Source: Nonomuraea indica (GTDB lineage Bacteria; Actinomycetota; Actinomycetes; Streptosporangiales; Streptosporangiaceae). Taken from it: a DNA stretch of 64,000 nt. The position numbers were made by a program, and so were the translations under genes. The notes under the pieces are model-generated. The model saw nothing but the letters and a program-made list of their open reading frames with translations. It ran no database searches and was not told the origin of the DNA. Location of the stretch: the NCBI RefSeq assembly GCF_002850745.1, contig NZ_KZ559468.1, positions 276,491 to 340,490 of the forward strand, in the 5' to 3' direction. Shown here one piece after another: positions 8,354 to 16,559 of this stretch; position 1 is the stretch's first letter, and each line of letters starts with the position of its first letter.

Positions 8354-8421
8354 GCGCGCGTGCGGTGATCGCCGGACCGGTAGGATGACGGTTCTGCGGC
8401 ATTGACGAAGGAGACGGCCCG

Positions 8422-9252
8422 ATGTCCGACCTGGAGCGCGTGCCTCCCGGCGTGAACCCCACCGTGCCGAGCTCCGCCCGCGTCTACGACTACCTGCTCG
8501 GCGGCAAGGACAACCTCGCGGTGGACCGCGCCGTCGCCGACAGGCTCCTCGCCGTCGCGCCGGACACCCGGCTCGTCGCCCGGGCCAACCGCCTGTTCCT
8601 GACCCGGGCCGTGCGCCATCTGGCCCGGCAGGGCATCCGGCAGTTCCTCGACCTCGGCACCGGCATCCCCACCTCGCCCAGCGTGCACGAGGTCGCCCGC
8701 GAGGTGAGCCCCGCCTGCCGGGTCGTCTACGTCGACTACGACGCCGTCGTCACCATGCACGCCCGGGTGCTGCTGGGCGACGCGCCCGGGGTCGAGAGCA
8801 TCCAGGCCGACCTGCGCCGGCCCGACCTCGTCCTGGACAACCCGCACGTCACCGGGCTGATCGACTTCGACCAGCCGGTGGCCGTGCTCATGGTCGGCTG
8901 CCTGCACTTCGTGACCGACGAGGAGGACCCCGGCGGCATCGTGGCGGCGTTCCGCAAGTGGATGGCGCCGGGCAGCCACCTGGCCCTCTCCCACGTCATG
9001 ACCGGGAGCAGCCCCGAGGCCATCGCCCAGCTCACGGCGGCGACCGCCGGCTCCCCCGCGCAGCCCACCTTTCGCACCCGCGAGCGGGTGCTCAGCCTGT
9101 TCGACGGGTTCGACCTGGTCGGGCCCGGCCTGGTGCCCGTCCACGAGTGGACGCTCGGCGACGCGGACGAGCCGTCGATCCCGCTGCTGGAGGGCACGCC
9201 GGCGCTGCTGGTCGAGGGCGGCGTGGGCCGCCTGCCCACGGGCGTGGCCTGA
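8422..9252 (+). CDS. DUF574-type SAM-dependent methyltransferase
   Basis: The 276-residue protein belongs to the actinomycete S-adenosyl methyltransferase family once called DUF574. It has PSSARVYDYLLGGKDN near residue 17, the SAM-binding FLDLGTGIPT near residue 74, and VVYVDYDAVV near 101. These proteins are numerous in actinomycetes and their substrates are largely unknown. It starts with ATG about 14 bases after aaggag. It stands alone between the Usp gene and the convergent ferritin-like gene, with no sign of operon membership. Confidence 0.9.
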   Translation: MSDLERVPPGVNPTVPSSARVYDYLLGGKDNLAVDRAVADRLLAVAPDTRLVARANRLFLTRAVRHLARQGIRQFLDLGTGIPTSPSVHEVAREVSPACRVVYVDYDAVVTMHARVLLGDAPGVESIQADLRRPDLVLDNPHVTGLIDFDQPVAVLMVGCLHFVTDEEDPGGIVAAFRKWMAPGSHLALSHVMTGSSPEAIAQLTAATAGSPAQPTFRTRERVLSLFDGFDLVGPGLVPVHEWTLGDADEPSIPLLEGTPALLVEGGVGRLPTGVA

Positions 9253-9297
9253 CGACCCGCACCCCGGCGCGGGCGCGGGCCGCCGGCGGGGGAGCGA

Positions 9298-10503
9298 TCA
9301 GTGGCGGTCGACGCGGAGGCTGCCCATCGGGTGGGGGCCCTCCGTCTCCAGCCGGTACTCCTCACCGGACTTGTGAACGTTGTCCGTGATGACCTGCTCG
9401 GAGGGCGCCTTCTCGCCGCCCATGAGCGCCTCCTGCATCCTCTCGAACCGCTCGTGGGCCTCCTGGACGTACCCGGTGCCCAGCGTGGTGTAGTCGATCT
9501 GGGTGGCGATCAGCTCGCGCAGGTAGCCCTTGTTCGGCTCGAAGGTGACCGGCGCCGGCAGCTCGGGTGCGAGGATCTGCTCGGGGTCACGGCCGTCGTG
9601 CCGCTTGAACAGCTCGGCCGCCAGCCGCAGGTGCTCCAGCTCCATGTTGAGGTGCAGCTCCCAGACGGCCTTCACCTTCGGGTCCGACTCGGTCTCCATG
9701 AACGAGTGGTACAGGTAGCACTCGTTGTACTCGTGGTTGAGCAGCATCTCCCACCAGCTCTCGCCCGGGTCGACCAGCGACTCGTAGTGGGTGACGTGCT
9801 CCTCCTCGATCAGCCCGATCTCCTGGTAGAGCTGGCGGGCGATGGGCTCCATGTAGGTGGGGCCGACGTTCATGTAGAAGTTCATGGTCTGCTGCTCGGC
9901 GGCCATGATTGTCAGCGCGTGCAGCTTCGAGATGGGCTGGGCGCCGCTCCTGTCGTACGGCTCACGCACGTTGTCGGCCGGGTGCCGGTGGTGCAGGTAG
10001 GTCGGACGGCCGGGCATGACCTCCGTCAGGTCGTCGACGATCTTCTCGGCCTTGCGGTGCTCGATCATCTCGTACAGGTTGGCGTACCGGTAGAGGTGGT
10101 CGAAGTCCTCCAGCACGCCGAACTGGTAGGCCTGCTTCAGGTACGGGTCCGGCTCCATCCGGGCGACCCAGGCGGTCAGGTCGACGGCCACCTGCTCGTA
10201 GGCGATGGTCGTCTCCAGCACCGACGCCAGGCCGGGCAGCAGCCAGTTGACGGCCTTCTGCTGCTGGGCCTCGATGTAGCGGACACCGGCGAGCTGCTGC
10301 TTGATCTCCAGGTCGGGGCAGTGGCGGGCGAGCTGGTGGCTGAACATGATCGCCTCGACCTCGATGCCGTTCATCGCGATGATGCGGCAGCGTGTGTACG
10401 GGTCCGCGTGGTCCGGGTCGATCGGCGTGACGTTGAGTTCCCGCCAGTTCCGCAGTTGCCTGTCGAGCGGGATGCCGCGCTCGCGCAGCGGGTTGAAGGT
10501 CAT
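9298..10503 (-). CDS. Ferritin-like (putative diiron) protein of unknown function
   Basis: I do not recognise a named family. The 401-residue protein is rich in long helices with many Glu and His residues in ferritin-like arrangement: EVEAIMFSH (50-56), ENxxH-like EDFDHLYR (132-138), EMIEH (145-149), AAEQQTMNF (201-209), EEEHVTHYE (233-241) and ELEHLRLA (288-295). Two four-helix bundles are possible. It has no signal peptide or membrane segment. The ATG at 10503 follows GGGAG at good spacing; the frame stays open upstream but without family-like sequence. It is divergent from the DUF4383 gene. A diiron oxidase, a stress-related iron-binding protein or a hemerythrin-like role are all possible. 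Confidence 0.6.
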   Translation of the reverse strand: MTFNPLRERGIPLDRQLRNWRELNVTPIDPDHADPYTRCRIIAMNGIEVEAIMFSHQLARHCPDLEIKQQLAGVRYIEAQQQKAVNWLLPGLASVLETTIAYEQVAVDLTAWVARMEPDPYLKQAYQFGVLEDFDHLYRYANLYEMIEHRKAEKIVDDLTEVMPGRPTYLHHRHPADNVREPYDRSGAQPISKLHALTIMAAEQQTMNFYMNVGPTYMEPIARQLYQEIGLIEEEHVTHYESLVDPGESWWEMLLNHEYNECYLYHSFMETESDPKVKAVWELHLNMELEHLRLAAELFKRHDGRDPEQILAPELPAPVTFEPNKGYLRELIATQIDYTTLGTGYVQEAHERFERMQEALMGGEKAPSEQVITDNVHKSGEEYRLETEGPHPMGSLRVDRH

Positions 10504-10686
10504 GTGCTCGTGCTCCCTCGAGCTTTCGACGGATCGGGCATGGCCCGGCCTACCCGAGGGGTGCCGCGGCAATCCGGAGCTGGGAGGAAGGCTCCTGACT
10601 CGCATGTCAAATGTTGTCAACGAGAGGGACTGTTCGGCTCGGGCGGGGGTAGCTGGACGGCCTCGAACACCCCTCAAGGAGGCTCC

Positions 10687-11127
10687 ATGAACACCCCGAG
10701 AACCTCGGCACGTTCGCCGGTCCAGATGGCAGCACTCGTCGTCGGCGCGGTGTTCCTGCTGGTCGGCGTGCTCGGCTTCATCCCGGGCATCACCACCGGC
10801 TTCGGCGACATGTCCTTCGCCGGCCACAACTCCGACGCGATGCTCCTGGGCGTGTTCCAGGTCTCCATCCTGCACAACATCGTCCACCTGCTGTTCGGTG
10901 TGGCGGGCATCGTCATGGCGCGTACCTGGAGCGGCGCCCGGGCCTACCTCGTCGGAGGTGGCGTGATCTACCTGTTGCTGTGGATCTACGGCCTGCTCAT
11001 CGACAAGGACAGCGCCGCCAACTTCGTGCCGGTGAACGCCGCCGACGACTGGCTGCACTTCCTGCTCGGCGTCGGCATGGTCGCCCTCGGCTTCCTGCTG
11101 TCCCGCCGCCGGGTGCTCACCAAGTGA
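10687..11127 (+). CDS. DUF4383-family four-helix membrane protein
   Basis: The 146-residue protein has four predicted membrane helices (about 14-34, 56-80, 88-108, 122-140). HNIVHLLFGVAGI and DDWLHFLLGVGMVALG are the usual DUF4383 signatures. Function is unknown; such genes are widespread and often stress-induced in actinobacteria. A strong ribosome site (aaggagg) precedes the ATG. It shares a 183-base intergenic region with the divergent ferritin-like gene. Its last 11 bases overlap the end of the convergent glycosyltransferase gene. Confidence 0.85.
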   Translation: MNTPRTSARSPVQMAALVVGAVFLLVGVLGFIPGITTGFGDMSFAGHNSDAMLLGVFQVSILHNIVHLLFGVAGIVMARTWSGARAYLVGGGVIYLLLWIYGLLIDKDSAANFVPVNAADDWLHFLLGVGMVALGFLLSRRRVLTK

Positions 11128-12292
11128 CGCGGTGACGCCGCACGGCCCGGCCGCCGGGACCGCCCGTCCCGGGCCGGGCCTCCGGCGTGACGGGACTGTC
11201 CGTCCCCGGCCGGATCTCCGGCGGCGTGACGGGACTGTCCGTCCCGGGCCGGGCCGCCGGCGGGCGCGCCCGCCGCACGGCGCGCGCGCGTAGCCACCGG
11301 CCGGAGTGCGCCGCGCGCCGCAGCCTGCGTCCCGCGTACGGGACGCCGCCGCGCAGTGCGGCCGCCAGCGCCAGCCAGCTGCACACGGCCCGCTCCAGCA
11401 CCCATACCGGGGCGAACAGGCAGGCCGTCCACGGGAAGACGCGGCGGCCGCCGGCCCTGCGCCGCCCGGCCTCCGCCAGCGCGACGGTCAGCCCCGCGCC
11501 CGCCGCGAGCAGGCCGAACCTGCGCCGCGCCAGCGCCGCCGCCGAGGCGGGCAGCACCGCCAGGAACAGCGCCATCCGGGCCGGCTGGGCCAGGTCGTCG
11601 TAGGCCTGCCGGACCCGCTGCGACCAGAACCGGCCCGCCTCGGGCGGCAGCCGCCGCACGTACAGGCCGGCCGCGCGGCACTCGGTACCGCCGTGGGCGC
11701 GTACGGTGCGGATGAGCTCCAGGTTCTCGAACAGCACGTCGCCGTCGTAGCCGCCCATCCGCAGGAAGAACCCGCGCCGCACGCCGAACGTGCCGGGGTA
11801 GTCGCCGCCGAGGCCGCGGTTCAGCAGGGTGCGGGCGGTGTCCCAGCGGGCGTGCCAGGGGAGTGGTTCGAAGTAGTTCTGTGGCCTGACCAGGTGCGCC
11901 CTGTCGAGCAGCGCGCGCATCTCGGCCAGGGCCGGCCGGTCGTAGCGCACGTCGTCGTCGGCGATCACCACGTGGTCGGCGCGGGTCAGCCGCAGGCCCG
12001 TCGTCACGCCGTCCACCTTGCCGTTGGCGAAGCCGAGCGCGGCCGGGCGCACGTGCTCCACCAGGCCGCGCCAGCGGGCGGCGTGCCGCTCGAACACGTC
12101 GGCGGGACTGCCGTCGACCACGACCACGCGCGCCACGTGACGGGTCAGCCGGCGCAGGTACGCGGTCAGCTCCTCCACGTCGCCACCGCCGTCGTCCTCC
12201 CAGCGCAGCGGCAGCACATAGTCCAGGTCCAGCACGTCCGGGTCCGGGATGCTCGGGTCCGGGATGTTCGGGTCCGGCGGGGGTCGTGTCAC
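11117..12292 (-). CDS. Family 2 glycosyltransferase with C-terminal membrane segments
   Basis: The 391-residue protein has a GT-A domain (about 24-260) with VVVVDGSPADV near 57-66 and the metal-binding IADDDVRYD near 110-118, then LFENLELIRT. Hydrophobic stretches in the C-terminal third suggest membrane attachment. It probably transfers a sugar from a nucleotide donor, but donor and acceptor are unknown. The GTG start overlaps the stop of the upstream oxidase gene (GTGA), so it is translationally coupled. The N-terminus carries a PDPNI/PDPSI repeat from a 15-bp DNA repeat at 12240-12269, and the C-terminus has a duplicated RPGTDSPVTP. It is the last gene of a three-gene operon. Confidence 0.8.
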   Translation of the reverse strand: MTRPPPDPNIPDPSIPDPDVLDLDYVLPLRWEDDGGGDVEELTAYLRRLTRHVARVVVVDGSPADVFERHAARWRGLVEHVRPAALGFANGKVDGVTTGLRLTRADHVVIADDDVRYDRPALAEMRALLDRAHLVRPQNYFEPLPWHARWDTARTLLNRGLGGDYPGTFGVRRGFFLRMGGYDGDVLFENLELIRTVRAHGGTECRAAGLYVRRLPPEAGRFWSQRVRQAYDDLAQPARMALFLAVLPASAAALARRRFGLLAAGAGLTVALAEAGRRRAGGRRVFPWTACLFAPVWVLERAVCSWLALAAALRGGVPYAGRRLRRAAHSGRWLRARAVRRARPPAARPGTDSPVTPPEIRPGTDSPVTPEARPGTGGPGGRAVRRHRVTW

Positions 12293-13479
12293 GCGGACCT
12301 CGCCGCCAGGCTCGCCCGCGTCCCGCTCTCCTGCTCCAGGGAGCTGAGGCCGCGCCGCCAGCGGGACAGCACGTGCCCGGCCCAGAGGCGTTCGACCGCC
12401 AGGGCGCACGCGGCGCCGTACAGGATGTCACCCGTCAGCGACGGATCCTGGGCGGCGAGCCCCGCGCACAAGTCGTGCGCGGCCACCTGCTCGTGCACCG
12501 CGTCGGCCTGCACGTGCTCGTCGTAGAAGCGGGTGGCCACCCGGTCGCCGCCGAGCCGCCGCAGCCCGTCGCCGTAGCGGCGGTTCGGCGCCGACGAGGT
12601 CATCTCCAGGGCCGCCAGGTGCCCCGCCAGGGCGCCGCGCCATCGCCGGTGCAGCCCGAACAGGGACATGACGTTGGAGACGGCCAGCGTGATCCCGGGC
12701 ACCCGGTCGAGGTAGGCGCCATAGGAGGCGTCCAGGCCCAGCCCGGTCATCGTGGCCGCGAACAGCTCGGCGTGCATGCGCTCCGCCCGGCCGCCGCCGT
12801 ACTCGTCGGCCTGGATCTCGACCAGCGCCGCCTTCGGGCCGCCGCGCAGCCGGGGGATCGCCCACGTGTGCGGGTCGGCCTCCTTCAGGTGGTAGATCGA
12901 GCGGTGGACGACGAACTCGCGGAAGACGCCCAGGTCGGCCTCGCGCCGCAGATAGGCCGACAGCGACGGCCCGTCGTCCGCCGTCAGCTCCACCAGTGCC
13001 GCGCGCACCCCGGCGGGCGGCACCGCCGGTGGCCTCGGGACCAGTGCGGCCAGCGCGTCCTCCAGCCGCCGTTCCAGCGCGGCGCGGGTGGCCAGCAGCG
13101 AGGGTTCCCACTCCCAGCGGTCGTCCGCGTCGTCGAAGCCCTGGTAGTGCAGCTCGTAGCAGGCGAACAGGGCGAGCTGCAGGTCGCCGTCGGCCAGCTC
13201 GGAACGGGCGGACGGCGGCCCCGACCGGCCCCCGGAGGAGACGACGGCGGGCGGCGGTGCGGCCTCGGGCAGCTGAGCAGCCTCGGGCGGCGGTGCGGTT
13301 TCGTGGAGCGGGGCGGGTTCCGGGAGTGGGGCCGCCTCGGGTGGTAGGGCTGCCTCGGATGGCAGTGCGGCTTCGGGCGGCGGTGCGGCTTCGGGGCGCG
13401 GGGTGGGTTCGGGCGGTGGGCTGGAGAGGCGGGTGAAGAGTGCGGCGGTGATGGGGCCGCGCGGGCGGGGCAGACGCAT
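12289..13479 (-). CDS. Haem-oxygenase-like diiron oxidase (HDO), 'iron-containing redox enzyme'
   Basis: The 396-residue protein has a Pro/Ala/Glu-rich N-terminal arm (about 20-80) and an alpha-helical catalytic domain. It shows Glu200, Glu226, Glu233, His236, His322, Asp326 and His329, i.e. E-x25-E-x6-E-x2-H...H-x3-D-x2-H. This spacing equals, as I remember it, the SznF diiron site (E189, E215, E222, H225, H311, D315, H318). The motif ADEYGGGRAERMHAELF is typical of the family. Known HDOs do N-oxygenation, fatty-acid decarboxylation or C-C cleavage. The substrate here is unknown. The ATG overlaps the stop of the upstream methyltransferase, and the stop overlaps the glycosyltransferase start. 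Confidence 0.85.
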   Translation of the reverse strand: MRLPRPRGPITAALFTRLSSPPPEPTPRPEAAPPPEAALPSEAALPPEAAPLPEPAPLHETAPPPEAAQLPEAAPPPAVVSSGGRSGPPSARSELADGDLQLALFACYELHYQGFDDADDRWEWEPSLLATRAALERRLEDALAALVPRPPAVPPAGVRAALVELTADDGPSLSAYLRREADLGVFREFVVHRSIYHLKEADPHTWAIPRLRGGPKAALVEIQADEYGGGRAERMHAELFAATMTGLGLDASYGAYLDRVPGITLAVSNVMSLFGLHRRWRGALAGHLAALEMTSSAPNRRYGDGLRRLGGDRVATRFYDEHVQADAVHEQVAAHDLCAGLAAQDPSLTGDILYGAACALAVERLWAGHVLSRWRRGLSSLEQESGTRASLAARSA

Positions 13480-14222
13480 CAGACCTCCTCCGGCAGCCGG
13501 TACACCGACACGTGCGCCCGGCTGGTGTCGTCGAACGGGGCGCCCGTCCAGCCGGCCCATCGGTGCTCCAGTGTCATCCCCGCCAGGCGGGCCATCAGGT
13601 CCAGCTCGGCCGGCCAGGCGTAGCGGTGGTTGGCGGGCAGCAGCCGCACCCCTTCGGCGGTCATCCTGACCCGCGTCGTGTACATCATCTGCCGCGCCGG
13701 CGACACCCGCGCCGCCTCCGCCGTGACCGCGTCCTCCGACATCGCCAGCAGCCGCAGCGCCTGGCCGTTCACGAAGGACGCCAGATCGGGCACCCATGCC
13801 TCCACGACGAACCTGCCCCCCGGCTCCAGGTGGTCCGCGGCGTTGCGGAAGCAGGCCACCTGCGCGTCCTGGGACGGCAACGCGAAGACGGTGTTCGTGG
13901 TGAGCGCCACCAGGGTGAACCTGCCGCCCACCCGGGTCGTCGCGAAGTCGCCGACGGCCACGGGGATGCGCTCGCCGCCCGGTTTGGCGCGCAGTATCCG
14001 CACCATCTCCGGCGAGCCGTCGATGCCCGCCACGGCCAGGCCCCGCTCCAGCAGCGGCAGCGCCAGCCGGCCGGTCCCGATGCCGAACTCCAGCACCGGC
14101 CCGCCGCACGCCAGGGCGTGCAACCGGTCCACGGCCGCCTCGGTGGGCAGGTCGCGGACCGTCGCGTCATAGATGTCGGCGATGCCCCGCCCGTAGGCGG
14201 AGGCGTCGAACGCAGGCGCCAT
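13479..14222 (-). CDS. Class I SAM-dependent methyltransferase
   Basis: The 247-residue protein has motif I LEFGIGTGRLALPL (44-57), an acidic residue at the end of strand two in AVAGIDGSPEM (64-73), and GDFATTRVGGRF near 93. The ATG at 14222 follows an AGAGGA/GGGGAAG stretch; upstream codons in the longer frame look non-coding. Its TGA overlaps the ATG of the HDO gene (TGATG). It is the first gene of the methyltransferase-HDO-glycosyltransferase operon, so its substrate is probably the same small molecule. The C-terminal barrel residues (RWAGWTGAPFDD) are common in YdaC-like methyltransferases of unknown substrate. Confidence 0.85.
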   Translation of the reverse strand: MAPAFDASAYGRGIADIYDATVRDLPTEAAVDRLHALACGGPVLEFGIGTGRLALPLLERGLAVAGIDGSPEMVRILRAKPGGERIPVAVGDFATTRVGGRFTLVALTTNTVFALPSQDAQVACFRNAADHLEPGGRFVVEAWVPDLASFVNGQALRLLAMSEDAVTAEAARVSPARQMMYTTRVRMTAEGVRLLPANHRYAWPAELDLMARLAGMTLEHRWAGWTGAPFDDTSRAHVSVYRLPEEV

Positions 14223-14371
14223 ACTTCCCCGTCCTCTGATGGGTGCAGGTCCTGCTGCCCGGCGTTGAACTGGGCAAACGCGCTGTGGAGGAGCGGGGGA
14301 AGGAGCCGCGTGCACCGCGGCGCCCCGTGACGGATGCTCGTCGGGGGGCGCCGCCTTCTTTCGGGCGCCCT

Positions 14372-14393
14372 GGGGGCCGGTCACCCGGCCCCC
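14372..14393. terminator. GC-rich hairpin downstream of the CAP-domain gene
   Basis: GGGGGCCGG and CCGGCCCCC pair around a 4-base TCAC loop. Further GC-rich inverted elements follow to about 14475. The gap 14223-14505 has no coding potential I can support; it holds these hairpins and the methyltransferase promoter region. No T-run follows, so this is only a plausible terminator for the CAP gene transcript. Confidence 0.4.
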
Positions 14394-14505
14394 TGGGCAC
14401 CCGGAGGCCGGGCGCCCAGGGGGCCGGTCTCCCGGAGGGCCGGCCCCGGAGGGCTGGTCGCGGAGGACCGGTCACCCGAGGGTCAGGGTCCCGGGGAGAG
14501 TTCCG

Positions 14506-15411
14506 CTAGCGGGCGGCGAAGTTCTGGGTCCAGTAGATCCGGCCCTGGGTGTTCTTCGCCGCGCCGACACCGATGACGGTGTACTTGCAGTTCATGATGT
14601 TGGCCCTGTGACCCGAGCTCTTCATCCAGGCGCTCACCACGGCCGCCGGGGTCGGCTGGCCCAGGGCGATGTTCTCGGCGAAGGCCGTGCCGCCCGTGAA
14701 GCCGGCGCCCCGGATCCGGTCCATGAAGGAGCGGCCGTCCTTGGACGTGTGGTTGAAGTAGTTCTGGGTCGCCATGTCCGAGGAGTGGCCGAAGGCGGCC
14801 TTGCGGAGCTGGGCGTCGTGCTTGAGCGGCTGGCAGCCACCCTTGGCCCGCTCGGCGTTCGTCAGCCGGACGACCTCGTTCTCCTCGGCGGTGCCGACCC
14901 CACCGGCGGGCGGCGTGCCGGGGGAGGTGGGGGTGGCGCTCGGCGCCGGGGTCGCCGGCGCGGTGGGGCTCGCCGTGGGGGTCGCGGTCGCCGTGGGGGT
15001 CGCGGTCGGCGTGGGGGTGGCGGTCGGCGTGCCCGCGGGGGAGCAGGACAGCCGGACCGCCTTGGACTTGGCGGACAGGCCGCGGTAGTCGGTCGCGGTG
15101 GCGTAGTAGACGCCGGGGGCGCACGGCAGGGTCATGGTCACCCGGCCGTCGCCGATGCGCTTGGCGCCGCTGCGGACCACCCGGTCAGGCCCGGCCACGG
15201 CGCGCATGAGGCGGACGCGGACGAGCGCGCGGTCGCCGCAGTCGAGCCGGTCGGCGGAGACCTGCAGCCGGCCGGTGGCGGCGACGGCGGGGGCGGCGAC
15301 CGTCAGGCGGCATTCCGCCTGCGGAGCGGCCGCGGCGTGGGCGGTGGCGACGGGCGCGGACACGGCCGCCACGCTCACGAGGCACGCGAGTACCCCAAGG
15401 GGTCTACGCAT
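14506..15411 (-). CDS. Secreted CAP-domain (SCP/PR-1, YkwD-like) protein
   Basis: The 301-residue protein starts MRRPLGVLACLVSVAAVSAP, a signal peptide cleaved near AHAAAA. Residues 33-125 form a beta-rich domain of unknown type with four cysteines. A Thr/Pro/Ala linker follows (about 127-170), made of ATPTPTATPTA repeats. The C-terminal CAP domain (175-301) has LTNAERAKGGCQPL, GHSSDMATQNYFNHTSKDG, FAENIALG and SGHRANIMN, with the usual His and Glu cavity residues. Bacterial CAP proteins are secreted and mostly of unknown function. The ATG follows ggaggaa. It is a single-gene unit. Confidence 0.9.
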   Translation of the reverse strand: MRRPLGVLACLVSVAAVSAPVATAHAAAAPQAECRLTVAAPAVAATGRLQVSADRLDCGDRALVRVRLMRAVAGPDRVVRSGAKRIGDGRVTMTLPCAPGVYYATATDYRGLSAKSKAVRLSCSPAGTPTATPTPTATPTATATPTASPTAPATPAPSATPTSPGTPPAGGVGTAEENEVVRLTNAERAKGGCQPLKHDAQLRKAAFGHSSDMATQNYFNHTSKDGRSFMDRIRGAGFTGGTAFAENIALGQPTPAAVVSAWMKSSGHRANIMNCKYTVIGVGAAKNTQGRIYWTQNFAAR

Positions 15412-15557
15412 AGGGGGGTTCCTCCAGAGATGTAGACGCTGGACGGACCCGCATTCTGGTTGGGACGAAACCCTCTTGTCAGGGAAAATCGGATATTAAT
15501 GTGACCCGCGGGGGCTATGGGGTGCCGTAATCTCCTCGTGACCTGGTCATTCGCTGA

Positions 15558-15571
15558 CGGAAAATTTTCCG
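15558..15571. promoter_or_regulatory. 14-bp perfect AT-rich palindrome
   Basis: CGGAAAATTTTCCG reads the same on both strands and stands out in GC-rich surroundings. It lies about 150 bases before the CAP gene start and about 85 bases from the CDF stop codon. It may be an operator for the CAP gene; no regulator is identified. The rest of 15412-15653 holds the CAP promoter region and three copies of CTCACCGCGACGGG (15604-15649). Confidence 0.3.
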
Positions 15572-15653
15572 GACGATCGCGGCGTCCCGGACGGCGGTGG
15601 CCGCTCACCGCGACGGGCCTCACCGCGACGGGTCGCTCACCGCGACGGGTCGC

Positions 15654-16559
15654 TCACCAGTCGAGCTCGTCGCAACCCCGATGGTCGGCCGGCTCGACCT
15701 GAAGGGTCGCGTGCGCCACGCCGTGGTGGTCGCGCAGCACGTCGCGGGCCCGGTCCAGCACGGCGTGGTTGTCGGTGCGATCGGCCGTCACCAGATGGGC
15801 GGTGGCCACGTGCATGCCGGAGGTGAGCGTCCACAGGTGCAGGTCGTGCACGTCGCGGACCCCCTCGATGGCCGTCAGGTCGGCGGCCACGGCCGCGGGG
15901 TCCATCCCGTGGGGCACGTGCTGGCCCAGCACCGCGAACACCTGGCGACCGAGCGCCAGCGCCCGTACGGCGACGAACGCGCCGATGGCCAGGGCGATCA
16001 GCGTGTCCCAGATCGGGTCTCCGGTGGCGGCGACCAGCCAGCCGGCGACGATGACGCCGACCGAGCCGGCCGTGTCGGCCACGACCTCCATGTAGGCGCC
16101 CTTGACGTTCAGGCTGTCCTTGGCGCCCGCGCGCAGCATCAGCAGCGCCACGACGTTGACGGCCAGGCCGATGGCGCCGACGACGAGCATCGGACCCGAG
16201 GCGACCCGCGCCTCGGCGCCGATCCGGCCCACCGCCTCCGCCACCACGTACACCGCGACGCCCAGCATCATCACCACCGCCAGCAGCGAGGCGAACACCT
16301 CGGCCCGGTAGGACCCGTACGTCCGCCGGCCGGTCGGGTCGGGACGGACCGCGATCCGGGTGGCCACCAGCGCCGCGCCCAGGGTCACCACGTCGGCCGC
16401 CATGTGCCCGGCGTCCGACAGCAGGGCCAGCGATCCCGACAGCAGGCCGTACGCCAGCTCCACCACGAAGAAGCAGCCGACCAGCGCGAACGCCACCGCC
16501 AGCCGCCACCGGTGCCGGCCTCCGGCGTGCCCGTGCCCATGTCCGTGCCCGGCGCCCAT
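15654..16559 (-). CDS. CDF-family zinc/cation efflux protein
   Basis: The 301-residue transporter begins with a His-rich GHGHGHGHAGGRHR segment, then six membrane helices. LLSDAGHMAADV (helix 2) and VVADTAGSVGVI (helix 5) carry the H/D metal site of ZitB/CzcD-type exporters. The C-terminal cytoplasmic domain has VRDVHDLHLWTLTSGMHVATAHLV. It exports Zn, Cd or Co in exchange for protons. The ATG at 16559 overlaps the stop of the upstream arsR-type gene (TGATG), so the sensor and exporter are co-translated. Zinc is the most likely ion. Confidence 0.93.
   Translation of the reverse strand: MGAGHGHGHGHAGGRHRWRLAVAFALVGCFFVVELAYGLLSGSLALLSDAGHMAADVVTLGAALVATRIAVRPDPTGRRTYGSYRAEVFASLLAVVMMLGVAVYVVAEAVGRIGAEARVASGPMLVVGAIGLAVNVVALLMLRAGAKDSLNVKGAYMEVVADTAGSVGVIVAGWLVAATGDPIWDTLIALAIGAFVAVRALALGRQVFAVLGQHVPHGMDPAAVAADLTAIEGVRDVHDLHLWTLTSGMHVATAHLVTADRTDNHAVLDRARDVLRDHHGVAHATLQVEPADHRGCDELDW

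Noticed and set aside
10626..10640. GGGACTGTTCGGCTC upstream of the DUF4383 gene as a sixth DosR box.
   Set aside because: It has one extra base between the half-sites and a poor right half, so it does not fit the 14-bp pattern.
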